A stretch of DNA of 64,000 nucleotides from JBAYJM01 sp041665065 (GTDB lineage Bacteria > Patescibacteriota > Patescibacteriia > 2-01-FULL-39-33): NCBI GenBank assembly GCA_041665065.1, contig JBAYJM010000002.1, forward strand, positions 1 through 64,000, given 5' to 3'. The notes beneath the pieces are model-generated. The model was not told the DNA's origin, made no database searches, and was given only the letters and a program-made list of their open reading frames with translations. Of the stretch, positions 32,789 through 39,800 are shown in pieces. Both the position numbers and the translations under genes were made by a program. How positions within the stretch are numbered: position 1 is the stretch's first letter; every line of letters begins with the position of its first letter.

Positions 32789-34210
32789 TTAGTCGGAAGC
32801 GGGATTTGGATTATTATACGTCTGCCTTATTTTTTCCAAAGCCATATTAATTGATTCCATTTGCAACTTCTCATCAATAGCATCAATAAATTGATTCGAC
32901 ATAGTTTTAAAAGCGCTTTCAGCTGCCAAAGGATCATACCCCCTATACCAATTCACGGCAGTCAGTGTTTGCAATGCCGCGGCGCGTAAATCCTCATCTT
33001 CCAACTGTGTGCTAATTAACGATCTTACAGCAGCTGGTTTTTTAGTTTTGGTTAAATATTTTGAAGCCATATCGCCCTGGCTCATAAACAGCACAAAATC
33101 CCAGGCCTCATTATTGTGCTTGGATTTTTTAGCGACGGTCTGTATCCAATAATTCGCATAATTTTTAGGGGACTCGGAATTAAGCTGGGGAATCGGCGCA
33201 ATGCCCAAATTTAATTTCGGCGATCTGGCCTTGATTGTTGCAAGATTAAAATTGTAACCGAAAGTCATAGCCACCTGGCCGGACATAAAAGCTTCAAGCG
33301 AATTGGGCATTTGGGAATTCCATGAATAAACATCTTTGCCGGGTATCGCAAAATCAGTGTAAAAAGTAATCGCATCGTAGCCGGGGTTGCTTTCTTTTCC
33401 GCTGATATAAAAAACTGGGTAGCTAGATTGATTGGCGGATATGGCATTGCTCTGAAGCATGAGCAAAGAAATTATGTCAAAAGCTCTATCTATATTATTA
33501 CCCGTTCCAAGAGCTGTTCCAGCCTGGATAATTTTTGGCGTGCCACTGGCGGTTGTTCCAAGCCTGGTTATTTTTTTAACATTGTCCTGAAATTCTTTCC
33601 AAGTTGACGGCGGACTGACAATGCCAGCGTTATTTAAAATATCTTTATTATAAAAAAGAATCATCGTGTCAACACTCAAAGGCAAGCCGTAAATCTTGCC
33701 GTCCATTACCACATTATTACTAACAACTTCCGGGAAGCCGTCTTTTAACTGCCTTAAAGTTACCGTTGGACTGGTTTTAAGTTCAGTAATGGTTTCTTTT
33801 TTAAGCGCACCCTTTTCATAAACATAGGCCATGGTTATTTTGTCGGGCATCGGCTCAATCTTGCTTTTGTATTTTACCATCCAGCTGGCCGGTATTGAAT
33901 AAATATCCGGTCCCCTGTCTTCCGCCCAAGCATCCAATAATTGCTGTTCGTATTCCTCAAACCTGAACTTCCGATATTTGATTTCAATATTGGGATGAAC
34001 TGCCTGGTATGCTGCAATAATTTCATCATAGGCATCCTGATCATCATAAACGCTCCAAAAATTCAAAGTGATTGGTTGCATTTTTTCTTTGACTTGGGCG
34101 CTTTGCAATTTACAGCCGAAACCTGAGGACAAAATAAAAGCCAAAACCAAAAGCAGGTTTATTGGCGCTATGATTTTTTTGAATTTTGGATTAAGCATTG
34201 GTTCTGTCAT
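32789..34210 (-). CDS. Extracellular solute-binding protein, family 1 (orphan)
   Basis: A 473-residue binding protein of the sugar/maltose type. After the N-terminal hydrophobic segment ending SGFGC (a poor lipobox), it has PITLNFWSVYDDQDAYDEII and the signatures YGLPLSVDTMILFYNKDIL and AFMSGQVAMTFGYNFNL. No ABC permease or ATPase gene is present nearby. It is the first gene of an operon with five pilin-like proteins, so it may act as a surface receptor or adhesin and not as a transport component. Start: ATG at 34210; a second ATG lies four codons later. Confidence 0.88.
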   Translation of the reverse strand: MTEPMLNPKFKKIIAPINLLLVLAFILSSGFGCKLQSAQVKEKMQPITLNFWSVYDDQDAYDEIIAAYQAVHPNIEIKYRKFRFEEYEQQLLDAWAEDRGPDIYSIPASWMVKYKSKIEPMPDKITMAYVYEKGALKKETITELKTSPTVTLRQLKDGFPEVVSNNVVMDGKIYGLPLSVDTMILFYNKDILNNAGIVSPPSTWKEFQDNVKKITRLGTTASGTPKIIQAGTALGTGNNIDRAFDIISLLMLQSNAISANQSSYPVFYISGKESNPGYDAITFYTDFAIPGKDVYSWNSQMPNSLEAFMSGQVAMTFGYNFNLATIKARSPKLNLGIAPIPQLNSESPKNYANYWIQTVAKKSKHNNEAWDFVLFMSQGDMASKYLTKTKKPAAVRSLISTQLEDEDLRAAALQTLTAVNWYRGYDPLAAESAFKTMSNQFIDAIDEKLQMESINMALEKIRQTYNNPNPASD

Positions 34211-34221
34211 CCTGAACTTAT

Positions 34222-34320
34222 TTGTTGTCTTTGATCCTCTTTGTCATCCCTAGCCCTCTATATTATTTGTCATCCTGGCAAATGCCAGGATCCATTCCTC
34301 GTCATTTCAATGAATCCAGG
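34222..34320. repeat. GTCAT-type intergenic repeat with small palindrome
   Basis: Short diverged units beginning gtcatcct or gtcatttc recur here, and one contains the perfect 8-bp hairpin ATCCTGGC/GCCAGGAT (34272-34291). This looks like the GTCATTCC-family intergenic repeats of many bacteria. It lies within the predicted leader of the solute-binding protein operon. Confidence 0.5.
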
Positions 34321-34369
34321 TTCATTATTATAAAGAATTTTTGTGAAAATATTATCCACAGATGAGTTT

Positions 34370-34378
34370 ATTATAACA
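34370..34378 (-). promoter_or_regulatory. Extended -10 for the solute-binding/pilin operon
   Basis: The minus strand reads TGTTATAAT. It would give a leader of about 155 nt containing the GTCAT repeat. A second, weaker TATAAT lies nearer the gene. Confidence 0.4.
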
Positions 34379-34671
34379 CATTTATATATCAATAAGAAAA
34401 GCGTTTTGTAAAATTAAAATTTTGTATCAAGTTTTTTAAAAATAATCTTTTATAATTTATTTTAAAGTTAAATTTTGCAATAAAGACCATGGGAAAAAAT
34501 TTGAATTAAAAACGATCAAATATTTTTTGCAAATCTTAACTTTATTTATTATAAATAGGTTATTTCTGGTATTTCCCCCAAATTTAGGCATTAAAATGGT
34601 TATAAACATAAATCAATAATTTATTTTAATCTAAATTTAGCTCATATAATGGAACTTCAAGGCCACATCTA
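34379..34671. other. AT-rich intergenic segment without a gene
   Basis: Very AT-rich sequence between the two divergent accessory units. I see no open frame, RNA fold or repeat beyond A and T tracts. Confidence 0.5.
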
Positions 34672-34700
34672 TTGACAAATATTATCAAGTGTGATATAAT
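34672..34700 (+). promoter_or_regulatory. Consensus sigma-70-type promoter of the GC-rich membrane protein gene
   Basis: TTGACA (34672-34677) and TATAAT (34695-34700) are exactly 17 nt apart: a perfect consensus. The leader is about 145 nt and contains two AAGGAG sequences and short upstream frames. Confidence 0.85.
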
Positions 34701-34852
34701 AGTCTATTCAGAGTGAGCTATGACTCGCTGTGAATTTGTACTATAAATCTAGGAAAAACCCTTTGGCTAGCTCATGCTAGTTAGAAGGAGAAACTATACA
34801 CAATGGGATGAGCTTTGGCCATTACGGCCATAAGCAGAGAAGGAGAAGACTG

Positions 34853-36169
34853 ATGTCAGGTATTGCCCCGAATAGTGGCGCCCCTGAGGCGCCTGAAGTA
34901 ACGAATGGCGGCACGGAGCCGCAAACGAATACGAATGAAGGCGCGCAAGTACAGCCGCCTAACGGGGGACGTCCGCCGGTGATGTTAGACGCCAATCTAA
35001 ACCCGGTCGGAAAGCTGCCGCCGCAGGATGATGAGACGACGACACAGACCGCGACCGAACGGACTCCGCCGGCTACCCAGCAACTCTGGCGTGATTCGCC
35101 GCCGCCGATTACGAGGCCAACCTCCAGATGGACATTCTGGAAGGACAGGCCAGACGGGACGACTCGACCCAGGCAACGGCGGGACGACAACGTCATCGTC
35201 AGTATGGACGACTATCCGGCCACCGAGCCGGCGCCGACCTCCTTGCTGGCCAAGCTCGGCATGCTTGCCATCGGTTTGGTCATCGCGCTGGGCCTGGCAT
35301 GGCTCGCGATGGCGTTTTGGCCGAAAAGCAACGACGACCTCGAGACCAGATTGAAGAACATGACCAACCAGGACAAGGTCGCGGCGGTATTCCAGGGCAA
35401 AGAGCTCACCAAGCAGACCCTCGGCGACATGCTCGATGGCATCGTCCAGAACGACAAAATCGCAGCCGTCGGCATCGATAAGGATGGCAAGCCGGTCAAC
35501 CTGACGAAAGAGGCCGTCGGCGACGGACTCAAGGCACTCGGGATCAACATTGCAACCGCACAAAAGCAACTGGACGAGTTGGTCCATCCCGAAACGGGTC
35601 GGGTAACGTTGGCCGAGAATGAAATCAAAACCATCAAGGACGCGCGCGCCCTAGAAGCCACTGCGTTACAACAGGACTTCAAAACGGTACAGGACAAGTT
35701 CGACGCCATCGACAAAAGGTTCGACAGGCTGGCAAAGAGCCAGAAAACCAAGCCAGCGCCGGCGATAACCGTCAGCAAGGTCAAGGTGGACACGCCTGCG
35801 CCGACTCCGACTCCTGCGCCGATACCCGCGCCTACTGTTCAGGCAAAGCAACTGGGACCGGTAGTCGAAGGCCTCAACGGAACGCCGACAGCGCCGGTCA
35901 CCACGACCGTCGCTACGCCGGCCCCAACGGTACCCGCGGCTTACGATCCCTACGACTCGGCCAATATCGCGGCCGAGGTGAGGGTGGCCAAAAACCATCC
36001 CAAACTCACCCCCGAAGAGGTCCAAGCAACGGTAATGGCGATGGATCCGGCTACCAAAGCCGAGATCCTCCGCGACCAAGCGGAAAGAGCCGAAGACGCC
36101 AAACAGCGTCTCGGTAGCCAGCACCGTCGCGGACTCCTCGGGATTGGTAAGGAGAACAAAGATCGGTAA
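34853..36169 (+). CDS. GC-rich single-pass membrane protein with Pro/Thr-rich arms, unknown function
   Basis: 438 residues from the ATG at 34853, which has AAGGAG with a 7-nt spacing; an upstream in-frame ATG at 34808 would add 15 residues. A disordered Pro/Thr/Gln N-terminal arm of about 125 residues is followed by one transmembrane helix (LGMLAIGLVIALGLAWLAMAF) and a helical region with LTKQTLGDMLDGIVQNDKI. Then come a predicted coiled coil (QQDFKTVQDKFDAIDKRFDR), a Pro/Ala linker and a charged C-terminus. Composition is far more GC-rich than the neighbours, with codons such as CCG, GCG and GGC. No family recognised. Confidence 0.7.
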   Translation: MSGIAPNSGAPEAPEVTNGGTEPQTNTNEGAQVQPPNGGRPPVMLDANLNPVGKLPPQDDETTTQTATERTPPATQQLWRDSPPPITRPTSRWTFWKDRPDGTTRPRQRRDDNVIVSMDDYPATEPAPTSLLAKLGMLAIGLVIALGLAWLAMAFWPKSNDDLETRLKNMTNQDKVAAVFQGKELTKQTLGDMLDGIVQNDKIAAVGIDKDGKPVNLTKEAVGDGLKALGINIATAQKQLDELVHPETGRVTLAENEIKTIKDARALEATALQQDFKTVQDKFDAIDKRFDRLAKSQKTKPAPAITVSKVKVDTPAPTPTPAPIPAPTVQAKQLGPVVEGLNGTPTAPVTTTVATPAPTVPAAYDPYDSANIAAEVRVAKNHPKLTPEEVQATVMAMDPATKAEILRDQAERAEDAKQRLGSQHRRGLLGIGKENKDR

Positions 36170-36195
36170 CGACCGGTCTCTCTGAACCGCCCCCA

Positions 36196-36250
36196 CCCTC
36201 TGGGCCCTACAATCTGTAACAGGAATGTAGGGCTCAGAGGGGATTTTTTT
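36196..36250 (+). terminator. Strong terminator after the GC-rich gene
   Basis: A 16-bp stem (36196-36211 with 36226-36241, one mismatch) with a 14-base loop is followed by eight T. Confidence 0.93.
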
Positions 36251-36320
36251 TGGCCAAAAACTTACATTATCAAATAAATACAATCATCGGCTAACGCCGT
36301 TTTTTTGTTTTTATAAAATA

Positions 36321-36329
36321 TGGTATAAT
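36321..36329 (+). promoter_or_regulatory. Extended -10 promoter of the 36355 operon
   Basis: TGGTATAAT lies 25 nt before the start codon, with no clear -35 and no ribosome binding site. Confidence 0.5.
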
Positions 36330-36354
36330 AATTTCATAAATTAAACTAAAAAAT

Positions 36355-36669
36355 ATGTCTCAAGAAATGAACCATCAGGTCAAAGTATTTATTGACATGC
36401 TTATTGAAGAAAAAAAATTCCAAAATCTCAGCCCGGAACTGCGGGAAGACATCTTTAATGATTTGTATGCCAAGTTGAATCTTTATATAGTAACCGCCCT
36501 TACAAAATATCTTGAGGAAGCTGATGTCAAAAGATTAGAAGCGATGGAGCGCACTGATGACTATTCACCTGAAAAGATCCAAAAATTATTAGCCGACAGA
36601 ATTCCTAATGCCAGCGAGATAATTGCTCAAGCCATGCTTGAATTCAGAGCTATTTATCTAAATTCTTAA
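36355..36669 (+). CDS. Small helical protein, unknown function (104 residues)
   Basis: An acidic, helical protein: FIDMLIEEKKFQNLSPELRE, IFNDLYAKLNLYIVTALTKY and IPNASEIIAQAMLEFRAIYL. It resembles small conserved Patescibacteria proteins of unknown function, but I cannot name the family with certainty. First of three plus-strand genes (this one, a 57-residue protein and the 1787-residue protein), with only 5 nt separating each, so they form one operon. Confidence 0.7.
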   Translation: MSQEMNHQVKVFIDMLIEEKKFQNLSPELREDIFNDLYAKLNLYIVTALTKYLEEADVKRLEAMERTDDYSPEKIQKLLADRIPNASEIIAQAMLEFRAIYLNS

Positions 36670-36674
36670 ATATT

Positions 36675-36848
36675 ATGCCAACAAAATCCAATAATTTGAC
36701 TCGAGTAAAAACCCCCGAGCAAGTTTATGCTGATTTTCAAAAGAAACTTCAAAAAGTTATGAAGGATTTTTATGTTCAATTAGATGAGATCAAAAAAGAA
36801 ATAGAGGAATATAAAATAGAATATATTTTAAAAAAAATTAAGAAATAA
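36675..36848 (+). CDS. Small coiled-coil protein (57 residues)
   Basis: The ATG-initiated frame encodes MPTKSNNLTRVKTPEQVYAD followed by a heptad-like stretch (FQKKLQKVMKDFYVQLDEIK and EIEEYKIEYILKKIKK). It lies exactly between the 36355 and 36854 genes with 5-nt gaps on both sides, which strongly supports a real gene. It probably forms a short coiled coil; the partner is unknown, perhaps one of its operon neighbours. Confidence 0.65.
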   Translation: MPTKSNNLTRVKTPEQVYADFQKKLQKVMKDFYVQLDEIKKEIEEYKIEYILKKIKK

Positions 36849-36853
36849 AATAT

Positions 36854-39800
36854 ATGGCAAGAAAAAGCGAGTCTAAGCAAAATAAAGATCTAACAATGCA
36901 AAATTACGAGAAGGAATCTGACAAAAAAATTAGAGAAAAATTTTGGTCGTCAGATTTTCAAAAAAAAGCAATTGAAGACAGAGATGGGGCAATTTCTGAA
37001 ATGAATCAAACTATCAATGAAGAAGTTACCAAAGTCGAGATGTCTGATGATCTGACTGAAGATATGAAAAAGAAACTAATTAAAAAGCTAGTTTCCCATA
37101 AAAAAGCTTTTTTACAGGATATAAATGAAATTGAATTTTCAAATAATAATGAGGATAACGATTTTTCACAAGGGACTGATTACCCCCAAGAAGATACCAC
37201 AGACATGAATCAACCTGATGAAGACTTGGATCATTTATATAATAGAGAAAAATCCTCCGGCTATAAGGACGGTAAAAGCAAAGATAAAACGGAAAAACAA
37301 GAAAATGCCGAACTAAATTTTAAAGATTTCAGAAAAAAAATAAAACTAGTAGCTGAACAAGCTGAAAGCAAAATTAACACCAAAGAATACAAAACACAAT
37401 TAAAGAACGATAGAGACTCAGCAATTACGGAAATTAATTTACCGTTCAATGAAATTATAGATCAAATAGAAAATTCAGATCTTGGCGAAGGAGAGAAAGA
37501 AGTTTTGCTCGAGACCATATCAGCTCACAAAAGAAGGCTTTTAAAATTAATCAATAATCTTGAAACGGAAGCTGAAAATCCAGAAACAATTTCCCCTGAC
37601 CAGAATAAAGATGGCCATCCAGACGATCAAGAACGCCATCCCACCGAGATTGATCAAAAGGGAGTAGACGCTCAACGAATTGAAGAAATAACAAAACAAA
37701 TAAACGAAGAAACCGGACCCGTTTCTCCTGAAACAGCAACACAAAAAGGCAAAGAAACTGTCTATCTTATTGATATTGGTAAGGTTGTTGAAGCCATGGC
37801 CCTAAGAGAAGCTGAAAAAAGATTAGAAGAATATAAAAATGGTAAAAAGGGAATTTTAAGAAAATTATATACCAGGATGGCAGAAAAGCAATTCCTGTCA
37901 AAATTTTATCATGAAGCTTTAATGGCCATTAGACAAAACAGAAATTTGATGGCGGAAATTGAAACGCGTATTCTGGCCAAAAGCACTGATACTGGCATAG
38001 CTGATAAGAGCAAATCCTGGGAACATATTGACAATATTATTAATCAATTTAAAGAGGATCTAGTTGAAGAAAATGAAAAGGGTACTACAATGTCTGACAC
38101 TGAGGTAAATAACGAAGTATCTTTGCTTGTAAGAAGATATGCCCTTGGACTCATGAGTAGAGATGACTTTGATCGAGAAGTTGAGAAGAAGGTTGTTAAA
38201 AAAATAAAAGATAAAGGCGGACATTTTTCCGATGACCACTCTTTTGAGGCGCAAGGCGAATCAACATATGTCAGCAATCTTGCTTCCATGGCTGAAAAGT
38301 ACAAGACAGACAATGAAAAAATTATAAAGGAATTAACGGAAAAGTACGGCGAGGATCAAAAAGAAAACATCGCCAGATTATTGCCGTTTGAGATGGATTT
38401 TCAAATTCAACTAGGTACCAAACAAAAAGACTTAGTAGAAACAAAACCGCAAGGCGTATTAAAATGGTATGAGAGATTTGTTGATTGGACACAAAATCCA
38501 AACCTTGGCTTAGATTCTAATGATCCAAGATATAGCAAAAAAAGAGCCTTACTGAGCACTGTATTAGCTAATCCCCTAACTTATGCTCTTATTCCGGTAG
38601 GAATAGCTGCGGGAGCATCTTTGTTTTCCAAAAGGACAGCAAAATATGCTCTTGCCGGAGGAATAGGGATTGCGACGGGCGGAGGCGCTTTGGCTGCAGT
38701 TGGCGCTGCAGGTATTCTTGGTGGAGCTTACGCAGCTTTTAGAAGATCAAAGCATGATCAAGATGATAGAGGCATGGACTTAAGGCGAAGGGCACTGGGA
38801 GCTGAATCTGGCGGAAAGAAAACAGACATAATAAGGGAGTTTGCATATAGCTTAATGAATATTGAAGATACCATAGAAGAGCTTGATTCATTGGATTTGA
38901 CAAGTCCAACAGAAGTCCAAAGAGCAAAAGAAATACTACAAAATTTTTATGCTAGGAAAGAGTTAAGCAATGATCCAAAAGAAGACAAACAATTTAAAGT
39001 TGATCTTTTCAGTATCAGCGGAGAAGAAGGCGCAAACAGAAAAAGCAATATAGCGCAGATGACCGCCCTGAAAAGAAAAGTTAAACAGATCGAAACCGCT
39101 TTGGGCGTTAAACGGTCAGATTTCGATGCGGATATTGATAGCATTAAATCCACACTTAGAACCGAAATTCAAAAAAAGGATAAAGAGTTTGATTCTTTCA
39201 GAAAAAAACAGATGTGGAAAGCGGGACTTATGGGTGGCGCCATGGGTCTAGTATTTGGCGAAATCGGATTGGAATCAGTCAATGGTATAAAACACTTAAT
39301 GGGAACCGAACACGCTTCAACAACGCCTGTCGAATATTTGCTTGGACTGGTAGCCAGACACCATGAAGCACCTGCTCCTAGTCTAGTTGACATGAGCATT
39401 CCAGGTGGAAAGATCAGAGTGCCCGAAAATATGCCTGAAAATGTAAAATCGATTTTGCCTCGCCTCTTTGATGCAGAGGGGCATTTAACCTCTGATGGAG
39501 AAGGGATATTGCGCGGCGAGGGCTTTGATTTAAATACGGTTGGAGGCGGACCTGGCGTGGCACACGAAGTGGCTCCTTCAGAATATTTTAAGGGCTTAGA
39601 TTATGGCAAACATCTGAGAGAAGATTGGCATGATGAAGCTGGCAAAAAATTCAGCTCAATATTTGGAAAAGCAATCCAATTCGAGGGCAAACAACAAATG
39701 CTTCACTTGGGCCATGACCAGGCAGGCGGAGCTTTTATGGACGTCGCTGGTGTATTAAAAAATCTTGGCAAAAACTTAGACGGCGCCTTTGAAAAATTTG

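Noticed and set aside
34822..36283. Several long antisense frames opposite the GC-rich membrane protein gene
   Set aside because: High GC content makes long antisense frames likely by chance. The plus strand has a consensus promoter, ribosome site and terminator, and the antisense products are Arg/Ser-rich without domains.
36288..36307. Short hairpin cggc/gccg with T-run before the 36355 gene
   Set aside because: The stem is only 4 bp and the strong terminator just upstream already accounts for termination.
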